Part shown: one piece after another, positions 40,412 through 49,188 of the stretch | Numbering within the stretch: the stretch's first letter is position 1 | Layout of the letters: each line of letters opens with the position of its first letter | NCBI GenBank assembly: GCA_020851555.1 | Contig: JADZCM010000017.1 | Location: 1 to 64,000, forward strand | Direction: 5' to 3' | Length of the DNA stretch: 64,000 bases | From: Bryobacterales bacterium | GTDB lineage: Bacteria; Acidobacteriota; Terriglobia; Bryobacterales; Bryobacteraceae | Made by a program: the position numbers and the translations under genes | The notes under the pieces: model-generated | What the model saw: the letters and a program-made list of their open reading frames with translations, nothing else | Database searches by the model: none | What the model was told of the DNA's origin: nothing

Positions 40412-41930
40412 GCAGTTCCTCCCGTTTCGGCAGATTGTCGGCGCCGGCCAGACGGTTGGCCAGCGCGTTGGTGTGATCCAGGCTCCAGTCCCTCGGCGGC
40501 ACCAGCGTGCGGGCGAAGCGGCGCACGTCCTTGCCCGCGGCCTTCGTGCCCAAATAGATCAGGTTCCAGACGCATGGCAGTTCCGGGCGCGCCTCACAGG
40601 CGCCGTCCGTGCGTGAGCCTCCACACGGCCCGTTGCGCAGTTCTTTGTAGCACCACCGCATGGAGCATCCGACGTGGCTCAGGTGGTCCTGGATGCAGTC
40701 GCCGCAACTCACGCACCCCAGAGCCGCCTTGCGGTAGAGGGAGGATGCTTCGAGCAGCTTGCCCCAGAACCTCGATTTCACTCGCGGCGAGAAGAAGCGC
40801 GCACCCGGCGAGCCGTCCGCGATCAGGTGGCGGTTCACCAGAGCTGAAAGCCGCTGCTGCCAGGAGGCCTGCGGAATCGTGTTCGCCACCTGGTAGTCAC
40901 CCTCGGCGTCGCTGAGGCCCGACGAGGACTGGGGCAGCAGGTAGAACTCGCCGGGGAACTCCATCATCAGCTCGTCGATGCGCCCCCGCCATCCGGCCCC
41001 GATAGTCCCGGCGCGGTCCAGGATGGTCAGGAAGTCCTTGTGCGCCAGCCCGAAGCCGCCGATGTGAGCGCCCGCGAAACCCAGATCCCGGGCTGCGGCC
41101 ACCATCAGAGCCGCGCGCTCCAGCCGCTGCGGCTTCTTCTCGGACTCCAGCCGCTGAATGAGCGCGTCGGGGGCGACGCAGCCGGCCAGTTCGCCCGCGC
41201 GCATCATGCGCGCGATGTTGGCGGTGGGGACGTACACGTTGGCCAGCACGGGGATATGCCCCAGGCCCTCGCGCAGCATGTACTGCCGCAGTTCGTACAG
41301 CTTGCGGATGTTGAATCCCAACTGCGTGATGAGGAACCTCGCCCCGGCGGCGATCTTCAGCTCCATCTTGTAAAGCTGCATCATCAGATCCGGTTCCCGG
41401 ACCTTAAAAGGATTGACTGCCGCGCCGGCCAGGAAATCGAATGGCTGTGTCTCCACGGCCCGGGCGCCGAGCCGGTAGCGCAGCCCCGTGCGCATGGCGT
41501 CCACCAGCCGCAGCAGCAGCACGGAATCCAGATCATGCACCGGCTTGGCCCTGCCGGAGAACCCGTCTTTCTGGGCGTCGCCGGTCAGCGCGAGGACGTT
41601 CCCGGCGCCCATCCGGGCCAGGGCGTGCAAGCGGCCCTCGAGGAAGGACCGGTTGCCGTCCTTGCCGGTCAGGTGAACGATGGGCGTCAGGCCCAACTCC
41701 AGCAGGTGCAGCGCGAACGCCTCCGGGGGCAGCGCGGGATTCCCGCCGGGCAGGTCGGTGAGACTCACCACGCGAACGCCGGCCGGCCCGGCAGCCGCGT
41801 CCCGGATGAACGCCTCGGCTTCAGGCACCGAGTGGTCCCGGCCCAGCACCAGTTCGGCTGTCGTGAGGAATACGCCTTCGGCAAGGCTGGATCGAAGCGC
41901 GTCGCCGGCCATGTTCAAGTGTTTCATCAT
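40395..41930 (-). CDS. metF: Methylenetetrahydrofolate reductase with C-terminal Cys-rich MetV-like domain
   Basis: Reduces CH2-H4folate to CH3-H4folate. The 511-residue product has the MTHFR barrel (about 1-310: VFLTTAELVLGRDHS; NVLALTGDAQKDG; ARFLITQLGFNIRKL near 196-210; GHIPVLANVYV). A C-terminal domain carries GCVSCGDCIQDHLSHVGCSMRWCYKELRNGPCGG (about 402-435) and CEARPELPCVW, the Cys-rich MTHFR_C/MetV-type zinc/Fe-S region that acetogens often encode as a separate subunit. There is no eukaryote-type AdoMet regulatory domain. It is the first gene of the - pair with the methyltransferase and is divergent from the corrinoid protein gene by 72 bp. Confidence 0.88.
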   Translation of the reverse strand: MMKHLNMAGDALRSSLAEGVFLTTAELVLGRDHSVPEAEAFIRDAAAGPAGVRVVSLTDLPGGNPALPPEAFALHLLELGLTPIVHLTGKDGNRSFLEGRLHALARMGAGNVLALTGDAQKDGFSGRAKPVHDLDSVLLLRLVDAMRTGLRYRLGARAVETQPFDFLAGAAVNPFKVREPDLMMQLYKMELKIAAGARFLITQLGFNIRKLYELRQYMLREGLGHIPVLANVYVPTANIARMMRAGELAGCVAPDALIQRLESEKKPQRLERAALMVAAARDLGFAGAHIGGFGLAHKDFLTILDRAGTIGAGWRGRIDELMMEFPGEFYLLPQSSSGLSDAEGDYQVANTIPQASWQQRLSALVNRHLIADGSPGARFFSPRVKSRFWGKLLEASSLYRKAALGCVSCGDCIQDHLSHVGCSMRWCYKELRNGPCGGSRTDGACEARPELPCVWNLIYLGTKAAGKDVRRFARTLVPPRDWSLDHTNALANRLAGADNLPKREELHVHHR

Positions 41931-42002
41931 AGCGCGGATGGCCCGGGCGCCTTCTGCTACGATAGATAGACTTCAAGGTTACAGAGCTGAGGGAACATTC
42001 GC

Positions 42003-42638
42003 ATGGCTGATCTGAAGGCGTTGCACGAGGCGATCATCAACGGCGATCTGAAGAGCGCCGTGGCCATCACCAAGGAAGCGCTCGCGGCGCAGGCGGACCC
42101 GCTGGCCATCGTTACGGACCACATGGTGCCGGCAATGGATGAGGTGGGGCGGCGCTTCGAGTGCGAAGAGTACTTCGTGCCTGAGCTGCTGCTCTCGGCG
42201 CGCGCCATGAAAGGAGCGCTCGAACTGATCCGGCCGCTGCTGGCCGCCAGCGGGGTGGAGCCGGCGGGGAAGGTGGTGATCGGCACCGTGAAGGGCGACC
42301 TGCATGACATCGGCAAGAACCTGGTCGCTTCCATGCTGGAAGGCGGCGGATTCGAGGTGGTCGACCTGGGAGCGGACGTCGCACCCGAGAAGTTCGCGCA
42401 GGCGGCCAAGGAACGCGATGCGAATATCGTCTGTCTTTCGGCCCTGCTGACCGTAACCATGCCCTCCATGCGGACTACCATCGAGGCGCTGAAGCAGGCC
42501 GGTGTGCGCGACCGCGTCAAGGTGCTGATCGGCGGGGCGCCCGTCACCCAGCAGTATGCCGACGAGATAGGCGCGGACGGCTACGGGGCGAACGCCACCG
42601 CGGCAGTCCAGTTGGCCCGCGGAATCACAGGGCGATGA
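42003..42638 (+). CDS. Corrinoid (cobalamin-binding) methyl-carrier protein
   Basis: Carries the methyl group on cobalamin between methyltransferases. The 211-residue product has the helical cap domain (about 1-85: LHEAIINGDLKSAVAITKEALA; MVPAMDEVGRRFECEEYFVPELLLSARAMKGALE) and the B12-binding domain with GTVKGDLHDIGKNLV (DxHxxG, His101 as lower cobalt ligand), LSALLTVTM (SxL) and IGGAPV (GG). All ligand motifs are intact. The closest families are the MetH cobalamin module and MtaC/MtbC-type proteins. GAGGGAA stands upstream. The stop overlaps the next gene by 4 bp. Confidence 0.92.
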   Translation: MADLKALHEAIINGDLKSAVAITKEALAAQADPLAIVTDHMVPAMDEVGRRFECEEYFVPELLLSARAMKGALELIRPLLAASGVEPAGKVVIGTVKGDLHDIGKNLVASMLEGGGFEVVDLGADVAPEKFAQAAKERDANIVCLSALLTVTMPSMRTTIEALKQAGVRDRVKVLIGGAPVTQQYADEIGADGYGANATAAVQLARGITGR

Positions 42639-43501
42639 AACCGCTGATCGGGCAGCTCGTCTCCGAAGCCCCCGTGATCACCGACGGCGCCTGGGGCAGC
42701 CTGCTCCTGGGCGCCGGACTGGCCCCGGGCGAACTGGGCGATGCCTGGAACCTCACCCACCCGGAACGGGTCGAAGCGGTGCCGAAGGCCTACGTGGAGG
42801 CGGGCAGCAGGATCGTTCTTACCAACACGTTCCGCTCCAACCGCATCACGCTCGAGAGGTACGGGCTGGCGGGGAAGCTCAAGGAGATCAACGAGGCGGG
42901 CGTGAGAATCTCCCGCCGCGCCGCAGCCGGACGCGCCCTGGTTTTCGGCTCCGCGGGTCCGACGGGGAAGCTTCTGGTTATGGGCGATACGACGCCCGAG
43001 GAGCTGTCGTCGGTCTTCGCGGAGCAGTTTGAGGCGCTGGCTGAAGCCGGCGTGGACGCCCTGGTCCTGGAGACGATGGCCGACCTGGAGGAGGCTGGCA
43101 TCGCGGTGCGCGCCGCCCTCGCTACTGGCCTGCCCGTGGTCGCCTGCATGGTGTTCGACTCCGGCAGGAACCGGGACCGGACCATGATGGGCGTGACTCC
43201 CGAGCAGGCCGCCGCGAGTCTGACGGAGACCGGGGCCGACGTCATCGGAGCCAACTGCGGCCAAGGCCCGTCGGACTATATCCCGATCTGCCGCAGGCTG
43301 GGCTCCGCGACCGAACTCCCCCTATGGATCAAGCCGAACGCCGGCTTGCCCGAACTCGTGGACGGCCGGGCGGTCTACAAGACCTCGCCCGGCGACTTTG
43401 CCGTGCAGATCCCGTCCATCATCGAAGCCGGCGCCAGCTTCGTAGGCGGTTGCTGCGGCGCCACGCCGGAGTTTATCCGGGCCGTAGCCAGCCGCATCTG
43501 A
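42635..43501 (+). CDS. Homocysteine S-methyltransferase module
   Basis: Zinc-dependent homocysteine methyltransferase barrel. The 288-residue product has DGAWGSLLLGAGLAPGELGDAWNLTHPERV (about 17-46), LTNTFRSNRITLERYGL (about 62-78), the zinc ligands in GANCGQGP (Cys208) and GGCCGATPEFI (Cys273, Cys274), and WIKPNAGLPEL. These are the motifs of the MetH N-terminal module and MtbA/BHMT-type enzymes. It starts on the stop of the corrinoid gene (ATGA). With the - strand methyltransferase it completes a split methionine synthase. No AdoMet reactivation domain is present. Confidence 0.9.
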   Translation: MKPLIGQLVSEAPVITDGAWGSLLLGAGLAPGELGDAWNLTHPERVEAVPKAYVEAGSRIVLTNTFRSNRITLERYGLAGKLKEINEAGVRISRRAAAGRALVFGSAGPTGKLLVMGDTTPEELSSVFAEQFEALAEAGVDALVLETMADLEEAGIAVRAALATGLPVVACMVFDSGRNRDRTMMGVTPEQAAASLTETGADVIGANCGQGPSDYIPICRRLGSATELPLWIKPNAGLPELVDGRAVYKTSPGDFAVQIPSIIEAGASFVGGCCGATPEFIRAVASRI

Positions 43502-43704
43502 GGCCTCCGGCGGCCGTTCGTTTTCGCACGTTTCGCGAGGTTTTCCGCGTATCGTGATTCAGCCTTCCACAGGAGGCGCGAGCCGGGATTATCCTACGAA
43601 GCGCTCCGCCGGCTTCGCACGGCAGCGCCGCCTGCCTCGCGTTGAACTCCAACGCGCGCCGGATCAAGGCGGGCCGAGGGGCGTTCGCCCGCGCGGCAAG
43701 ACCC

Positions 43705-44724
43705 CTACTTGAACGTCTTGGACTCCCCGGTCCGGCCGTTGGTCACCGTGAAGGCGCCGCTCTTCTCAGCGGACACCTTGATCCACTTGCCGTCGGGAGA
43801 ATCCTGCAAGTTGGCGATGTACGCATCGGGCGGATTGTCGTCCGGGGCGTTCGCCGACCAGTGCAGCAGGTAGAGGGCCTGCATGCCGGGCGCGGATCTC
43901 AGGAGCTTCATCGTGGAGGGCATCCCCATCTTCTTCGCGCCGTTGTCCATGATGGCCACCTTGGCGCGAATGGCATTCACCAGCGCCGGCGAATTGGAGA
44001 TGTTGTGCCCGTGGTGGCTGACCATGAACAGATCCACGGTTCCGATGGGGTTGTTCGGACACATCAGTTCCAGTTCGCGGTTCCAGGTGAGATCGCCCAG
44101 ATCGAGCATGCGAAACCGCCCGTAGGTGAACAGGAGGCCCACGGAATTTCCATTCTCCGAATTGTCCTCGTTCCCCCGCGGCCAGGTCATGCGCTCGACT
44201 CCGGCGCAGGCGGGGTTGGCCGCCCCGCCGCCTTTGACCGGCGTCTTCAGAGGCTCTGTAGCCGACATTACCACCAGGACGTCCACGTCGCCGAACGGGA
44301 TCTTGCCGCCGGGCTTGGCGGTGACCCGCCGGCCCTTGTTCGCCAGTTCCTCGTAGGCCTTCACGGTGGCCAGGCTGCGGGGATTCTGGTCCACCGGCGG
44401 GCCGTGGTCCACGAACATGGAGGCGGAAATCCTGGACAGCAGAGACGGCGTGTTGCCGACGTGGTCCAGGTCATAGTGGGTGGTCACCAGGATGTCCAGT
44501 TTCTTAACTCCGGCCGCCTCGCACGCTTCCAGGATGCGGGTCGTATCGCGGTCGTTGAAACCGGGAAAACCCGTGTCGATCAACATGCTCTGGCCGGAAG
44601 GGGAGACCATCAGGAGCGCCTTTCCGCCCTCCGTGTCTATGGCCCACATATCCAGAGTCTTGGCGGCGGGCAAAGCCAGGGCGCACACCAACAGTATCAG
44701 AGCACTTCTCCAGATGCCTCGCAT
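43705..44724 (-). CDS. Exported metallo-beta-lactamase-fold hydrolase (ComEC C-terminal-like)
   Basis: The 339-residue product has a Sec leader (MRGIWRSALILLVCALALPAAK). The MBL fold follows: LLMVSPSGQSMLIDTGFPG (about 37-55), the metal motif THYDLDHVGN (about 80-89; the HxDxDH form of ComEC/Rec2-type members), MLDLGDLTWNRE (about 206-217) and FMVSHHGHNISNSP (about 233-246). Metal ligands look intact. Unlike ComEC it has no competence membrane domain. Substrate unknown; environmental DNA/RNA or a nucleotide is possible but unproven. Divergent from pyrDK. Confidence 0.82.
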   Translation of the reverse strand: MRGIWRSALILLVCALALPAAKTLDMWAIDTEGGKALLMVSPSGQSMLIDTGFPGFNDRDTTRILEACEAAGVKKLDILVTTHYDLDHVGNTPSLLSRISASMFVDHGPPVDQNPRSLATVKAYEELANKGRRVTAKPGGKIPFGDVDVLVVMSATEPLKTPVKGGGAANPACAGVERMTWPRGNEDNSENGNSVGLLFTYGRFRMLDLGDLTWNRELELMCPNNPIGTVDLFMVSHHGHNISNSPALVNAIRAKVAIMDNGAKKMGMPSTMKLLRSAPGMQALYLLHWSANAPDDNPPDAYIANLQDSPDGKWIKVSAEKSGAFTVTNGRTGESKTFK

Positions 44725-44816
44725 GGCCTGATGCTATCAGGCAGGCCGCATGATTTCAACAGGCTGGCCTGGCTTTCCAGAAGAGCCGCGCGCGCTTCCT
44801 GTTATCATTTTGGGGC

Positions 44817-46493
44817 ATGCTTAAGTTCCAAATTCAGGAGCCTTACCGGCTGGGGAAGAAGACGGTCCGCGGGCGCTTCGTGATCCCTTCCGGCATACGG
44901 TGCACGCACGCATCCACGATCGCGAAGTGCTTCCGCGAGGTTCCCTCGGTCGGGGTGGTCACCACCAAGAGCATCAGCGCCGCGCCGCGGGCCGGCAACC
45001 GGGAGCCGATTTACGCCCGGTATGCGCCGGGCTGTTACATCAATGCCGTGGGCCTGGCCAACCCGGGAGCGCAGGCGTTTCTGGAAGAGCTGAGCGCGAT
45101 CCGGATCCCGGAGGACAAGTTCCTGCTGGTTTCGGTTTTCGGCTCCGACGTGGAAAGTTTCCTGGCGGCGGCGCGGACGCTCGCGCCGGCGGCCGACGGC
45201 TTCGAGTTGAACATGTCCTGCCCGCACGCCAAGGGTTACGGAGCGGAAGTGGGGCAGGACCTGGAACTGCTTCAGCGCATCACCGCCGCGGTGGCGAGGG
45301 AGACTCAACTTCCGGTCTTCGTGAAACTATCGCCGGTGCTGGCGACCTTGAGCCAGACCGCCCAGGCGGCCCTGGCGGCGGGAGCGGCCGGCCTGACCCT
45401 CGTCAACACCGTGGGGCCGGCCCTGGCGGCCCACGGGGAGCATGCCATCCTCGCCAACCGGCTCGGCGGGCTGTCCGGGGACGGCATACGCCCCATGGGC
45501 CTGCGGGCGGTGGAGCAGGTCCGCCAGACGGTGGGCCCGGGACCGGTGATCATCGGCATGGGAGGCATCGCGGCGCCGGATCACGTTCGCCAGTACGCGC
45601 GCGCCGGGGCGGACCTGTTCGGGATTGGAAGCTCGCTCACGGGACTGGACAGCGGCGGAATGCGCGAGTTCCTGGCGCGGCTGGAAGGCGATCTCGTGGA
45701 GTGCGCCTGCGGCCGCGGCTACGAACGCTCCTGCGAGACGGCCCTGCCCATGGATTACTTCAAGACCCGGGTCCGCGCGCGAGTGAACTACGACGCGACG
45801 TGCTGCAAGCTGATCCTGGAGCGGCTCCCGGAGGAGTACGCCGAAGGCGGCCTGGCGGGCAGGTTTTTCTTCCTGTGGATTCCGGGCGCCGGCGAGAAGC
45901 CGTTCGCGGTGTTCTCGGCTTCCGAGCGGAGCGTTGTCGTGCGGGAGGCCGGCCCGTTCAGCCGGCGGCTGAACGAACTGCAAGCCGGCGCGGAGATCTT
46001 CCTGCGGGGCCCTTACGGCAGCGGGGCGCCGCACATTGATTCGCCGGCGGTGATCCACGTGGGAGGGGGGACGGGCATCGCATCCTTGCTGGAGATCGCG
46101 CACAGCCTGCGGCAGAACCACCGGCAGACGTTTCTGCTGGGGGCCAGGACGCGCGAGCACTTGTTCGGCATCGACAAGTTCGAGCAGTTGGGAGAAGTAC
46201 TGCTGGCCACCGATGACGGCAGCGCAGGCCATCACGGCTTGGTGACCGACCTGATCCCCGGCGCCGTCCTCGACGCGGGGGACGGCCCCGCGTTCATCAA
46301 CTGCGGCCCGGAGCCGATGGTGCGCAGGTGCTTTGAGATCCAGCGGGAGTTGACGGCCCACGGCCGTATTTTCGGCTCGATTGAGTACAGGACCAGTTGC
46401 GGCGTGGGGATTTGCGGCAAATGCGCCGCGCCCTCGGGGGCGCTGACCTGCATCGACGGGCCGTTCCTTCCCATGGCGGAGTTTCTGCCGTAG
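44817..46493 (+). CDS. Dihydroorotate dehydrogenase PyrD fused to electron-transfer subunit PyrK
   Basis: Oxidises dihydroorotate to orotate in pyrimidine synthesis. The 558-residue product has a class 1 DHOD barrel (about 1-310: SVGVVTTKSISAAPRAGN; FELNMSCPHAKGYG with catalytic Cys near 140; PVFVKLSP; PVIIGMGGIAAPDHVRQYARAGADLFGIGSSL). A PyrK/ferredoxin-reductase-like half follows (about 315-558: FFLWIPGAGEKPFAVFS; EIFLRGPYGSG; VIHVGGGTGIASLLEIA; FINCGPEPMV) with the [2Fe-2S] cysteines in CGVGICGKCAAPSGALTC. Class 1B enzymes normally use separate PyrD and PyrK chains. The -10-like TATCAT at 44803-44808 is only 8 nt before the ATG. Confidence 0.9.
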   Translation: MLKFQIQEPYRLGKKTVRGRFVIPSGIRCTHASTIAKCFREVPSVGVVTTKSISAAPRAGNREPIYARYAPGCYINAVGLANPGAQAFLEELSAIRIPEDKFLLVSVFGSDVESFLAAARTLAPAADGFELNMSCPHAKGYGAEVGQDLELLQRITAAVARETQLPVFVKLSPVLATLSQTAQAALAAGAAGLTLVNTVGPALAAHGEHAILANRLGGLSGDGIRPMGLRAVEQVRQTVGPGPVIIGMGGIAAPDHVRQYARAGADLFGIGSSLTGLDSGGMREFLARLEGDLVECACGRGYERSCETALPMDYFKTRVRARVNYDATCCKLILERLPEEYAEGGLAGRFFFLWIPGAGEKPFAVFSASERSVVVREAGPFSRRLNELQAGAEIFLRGPYGSGAPHIDSPAVIHVGGGTGIASLLEIAHSLRQNHRQTFLLGARTREHLFGIDKFEQLGEVLLATDDGSAGHHGLVTDLIPGAVLDAGDGPAFINCGPEPMVRRCFEIQRELTAHGRIFGSIEYRTSCGVGICGKCAAPSGALTCIDGPFLPMAEFLP

Positions 46494-46528
46494 CCGCCGG
46501 CGGAGACCCCGAGCCGCGGTGGGGCAAT

Positions 46529-46560
46529 CCCCCTGGCTCGGCTTTGGGCCGACCAGGGGG
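46529..46560. terminator. Strong hairpin between convergent pyrDK and rplI
   Basis: CCCCCTGG plus TCGGC pair with GCCGA plus CCAGGGGG across a 5-nt loop, with one bulged C: a 13-bp GC-rich stem. It sits in the 117-bp gap between two convergent genes. No T tract follows on either strand, but stem strength and position suggest a two-way terminator. Confidence 0.5.
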
Positions 46561-46610
46561 CCGCCGCGGGCGGGGGCGCCCGCCCCACAGGTAAGAACTG
46601 CGAGCCGCCG

Positions 46611-47060
46611 CTACTCCTCTTCGCGAACTACGTTCACTTTGATTTCGGCGCTGACGTCGCGGAAGAGCCTCACCATGACGGCGTGTTCGCCGAGTTGCTT
46701 GATGGGCTCGTCGAGATGAATCTTGCGGCGCTCGATCGTGTAGCTCTGCTTCTCCAGCGCTTCGGCGATGTCCTTGGCCGTCACGGAGCCGAACAACTGG
46801 TCCATTTCGCCGGCTTTCTGGGCGATGGTGACCGAGACGCCGTTCAGCAGCTTGGCCAGTTCCTCGGCCGCGCTTCGCTCGGTGGCTTCGCGGCGCAGGT
46901 GCGCCAGGCGCTCCTGTTCGACGATCTTCTTGTTGGCCGCCGTGGCCAGCACCGCCAGCCGCTTGGGGAGGAGGAAGTTGCGGGCGTAGCCGTCGGCGAC
47001 CTTCACGACCTGGCCGCGGCTGCCCAGCTTGTCTACGTCTTCTCTGAGGATCACTTCCAT
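46611..47060 (-). CDS. rplI: Ribosomal protein L9
   Basis: Large-subunit protein that bridges the L1 stalk base. The 149-residue product matches the family length. It has the diagnostic N-terminus MEVILREDVDKLGSRGQVVKVADGYARNFLLPKRLAVLAT (PGxxVxVxxGYARNFLIP type), the long connecting helix (about 42-75, Glu/Arg-rich) and the C-terminal domain with LFGSVTAKDIAEAL (about 90-103). Last gene of rpsF-rpsR-rplI, 10 bp after rpsR. Confidence 0.97.
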   Translation of the reverse strand: MEVILREDVDKLGSRGQVVKVADGYARNFLLPKRLAVLATAANKKIVEQERLAHLRREATERSAAEELAKLLNGVSVTIAQKAGEMDQLFGSVTAKDIAEALEKQSYTIERRKIHLDEPIKQLGEHAVMVRLFRDVSAEIKVNVVREEE

Positions 47061-47070
47061 GGCTCTCTCC

Positions 47071-47373
47071 TTAAATCGACGAGGCGAAGGGCAGCAGCGC
47101 GATGTTCCGGGCCTGCTTGATGGCCTCCGACAAGCGCCGCTGGTGCGGCGTGCATACGCCGGTAATGCGGCGCGGGGTGATTCTTCCGCGCTCGGAGATG
47201 AAGGCGCTGAGCAGCCGGACGTCTTTGTAGTCGATGTGGTCGATCTTCTCGACGCAGAAGCGGCAGACCTTCCGGCGGCGGAAGTACTGTTTTTTGGTTC
47301 CGGCGAGCGCCTTGTCGCCGCCCGTGGGCCGCTGCGAAGCGGCGATGGGTCTCTTGGATCTCGGTTCCGGCAT
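47071..47373 (-). CDS. rpsR: Ribosomal protein S18
   Basis: Small-subunit protein that pairs with S6. The 100-residue product has a basic ~28-residue N-terminal extension, then the S18 core [66 protein letters not shown]. The CxxC (about 37-40) together with the later Cys of GVCTPHQ marks a zinc-type (C+) S18. It lies 2 bp after rpsF. Confidence 0.97.
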   Translation of the reverse strand: MPEPRSKRPIAASQRPTGGDKALAGTKKQYFRRRKVCRFCVEKIDHIDYKDVRLLSAFISERGRITPRRITGVCTPHQRRLSEAIKQARNIALLPFASSI

Positions 47374-47375
47374 GG

Positions 47376-47795
47376 CTACTCCTTCTCCCCTTCGGGCGCC
47401 GGGGCTCCCGGCACGGCAAACGGTTGCTCCGGCGCGGGGGCCGGAGGCGCGGGCTTGCGGGCCGCCCTGGCCTCGCGCTGTTTCTTGCGTTTCGCGGCAC
47501 GCTTCAAGTCCTCGTCAATCCGGACCGTCAGGAACTTCAGCACGATGTCCGAAACGCGCAGGCGGCGTTCAATCTCCTTGACGGAGGCCGGATTGGCGCT
47601 GAACTGAATCAGCACGTAGTGGCCTTCCTGCCGCTTCTGGATACGATAGGCCAGCTTGCGGACCCCCCATTTGTCAACCTTATCGACGGCGCCGCCTCCC
47701 GAGAGGATGACGCCGCTCAGTTGCTCGACCACCTGATCGACCTCTTCGTCGGCCGCATCGGGCTTCAAGATAAACAGCTCTTCGTAGACTCTCAT
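47376..47795 (-). CDS. rpsF: Ribosomal protein S6
   Basis: Small-subunit protein. The 139-residue product begins [26 protein letters not shown], with [34 protein letters not shown] (about 33-66) and [22 protein letters not shown], all S6 signatures. A ~40-residue Lys/Arg then Ala/Pro-rich tail extends beyond the ~100-residue core. The start overlaps the pth stop by 4 bp. Confidence 0.96.
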   Translation of the reverse strand: MRVYEELFILKPDAADEEVDQVVEQLSGVILSGGGAVDKVDKWGVRKLAYRIQKRQEGHYVLIQFSANPASVKEIERRLRVSDIVLKFLTVRIDEDLKRAAKRKKQREARAARKPAPPAPAPEQPFAVPGAPAPEGEKE

Positions 47796-48409
47796 TCTTC
47801 CTCAGCAGTGTCACCGCTGGCGCGACGATTGAACATCGTCATGGCCTTTTCGACGCCAGCGGAAATAATGGACGCAACCGCGGCGGACGCGTAGTCCAGC
47901 ACTTCGTCCAATTCCTTCTTCTGCGCCCGCTTGAAAGGCGCGAGCACAAACTCCGCTCCATCCCCGACGCGATACCCCGCAATGCCCAGCCGCAGCCGGG
48001 GAAAATCGGTGCTGCCGATCCCGGCGCTCACCGACTCGACGCCGTGGTGCCCGCCCGCCGATCCCCTGGCCCGGATACGCACGGCCGTCCAAGGCAGATC
48101 CAAATCGTCGTACACCAGGATCAAAGACTGGGGAACGAGCCCCCGGCTCGCCAGCAACGCCCGGACCGAACCGCCGCTGGCGTTCATGTAGGTTTGCGGC
48201 TTGGCCAGCACCACGGGGCGCTCCTCGATCCTTCCGGAGCCGACCAGCGCCGAGCACTCCCGGCGCGCGACCCGGATCCCGTAGCGCCGGGCCAGCACAT
48301 CCACCACCATGAAACCGAGGTTGTGGGGCGTGTTCTCGTACCGGCGGCCGGGATTGCCGAGTCCCACCACCAGGCGTGGAGAATCGGCCCCGATAGCTGA
48401 GTCCGGCAT
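47792..48409 (-). CDS. pth: Peptidyl-tRNA hydrolase Pth
   Basis: Recycles tRNA from peptidyl-tRNA. The 205-residue product has [28 protein letters not shown] (about 13-40, with active-site Asn and His), [19 protein letters not shown] (about 68-86) and [48 protein letters not shown] (about 96-143, Asp and Asn/His-type residues). The family usually has GHNGLKS where this has GHHGVES, a conservative change. Between rplY (23-bp gap) and rpsF. Confidence 0.95.
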   Translation of the reverse strand: MPDSAIGADSPRLVVGLGNPGRRYENTPHNLGFMVVDVLARRYGIRVARRECSALVGSGRIEERPVVLAKPQTYMNASGGSVRALLASRGLVPQSLILVYDDLDLPWTAVRIRARGSAGGHHGVESVSAGIGSTDFPRLRLGIAGYRVGDGAEFVLAPFKRAQKKELDEVLDYASAAVASIISAGVEKAMTMFNRRASGDTAEEE

Positions 48410-48432
48410 GGCTCCTGCTCATCACCGGCGCG

Positions 48433-49125
48433 TCACTTCTTCTTGCCCTTCTCCTCGGCGGCGGGGGCCTCTTCTTCCTTCTTGCCCTTCTTGATGACCT
48501 CGGGCTCGGCGGCCGGGGCAGCCTCCGCTTCCGCCGGCGCGGCCGCCTCGGCGGCGGCCTCGACCCGCAGCGCGATGACGTGCGCGATAACCGCATCGGG
48601 GGGCGAGAGAAGCTTCATGGAACCGGACAGCGCCACGTCGGACGCCCGCCTGGCCTGGCCCAGCATGAGCTCGCTGACGTCCAGCGTGAAGTGTTCCGGG
48701 ATGTCGTCCGGCAGACACTCGATTTCGATTTCGCGCGAAACCAGTTCGAGCAGTCCGCCCTGCTGCTTGACGCCGTGCGGATCGCCCTGAGTGTGCACCG
48801 GGACGGAGACCCGCAGCCGCTTGGTCAGGTCGATGCGTTTCATGTCCACGTGCAGCAGGTTCTCGCGCACGGGATCGAACTGCCAGTCGACCAGCATCAC
48901 CGGCGTTGTCTCGCCGCCCTCAACGGCGAGATTGAAAATGGTGTTGTGTCCCGTGCCGCTGTGGAGTATCTTCACGATCTGCTTGGGCTCCACCGATACG
49001 GCCAGGGTGGCCTGGCCCGAACCGTACACCACAGCGGGCGCCAGTCCTTTCTGCCGCAGACGCCGGGCCTCGTTCTTGCCTCTGGTTTCCCTGGGCGAGA
49101 CGGAAACCGTAATGCCTTTCCTCAT
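48433..49125 (-). CDS. rplY: Ribosomal protein L25, CTC (general stress) form
   Basis: Binds 5S rRNA. The 230-residue product has the L25 N-terminal domain (SVSPRETRGKNEARRLRQKGLAPAVVYGSG, about 8-37; NLAVEGGETTPVMLVDWQFDPVRENLLHVDMKRI, about 65-98) and the TL5/CTC C-terminal beta domain (VSVPVHTQGDPHGVKQQGGLLELVSREIEIECLPDDIPEHFTLDVS). An Ala/Glu/Lys-rich tail follows. The typical rplY-pth order is seen, with prs upstream. Confidence 0.95.
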   Translation of the reverse strand: MRKGITVSVSPRETRGKNEARRLRQKGLAPAVVYGSGQATLAVSVEPKQIVKILHSGTGHNTIFNLAVEGGETTPVMLVDWQFDPVRENLLHVDMKRIDLTKRLRVSVPVHTQGDPHGVKQQGGLLELVSREIEIECLPDDIPEHFTLDVSELMLGQARRASDVALSGSMKLLSPPDAVIAHVIALRVEAAAEAAAPAEAEAAPAAEPEVIKKGKKEEEAPAAEEKGKKK

Positions 49126-49188
49126 TTCAAACTCCTCCCGCCGGGGCGCAGGTCCGATGGACGTGGGCTGCGGAGCCCGGCTGAATCT

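Noticed and set aside
40402..40435. Possible frameshift joining metF to the methyltransferase gene
   Set aside because: The two genes overlap by 17 bp in different frames, and each has complete family ends, so they are separate proteins.
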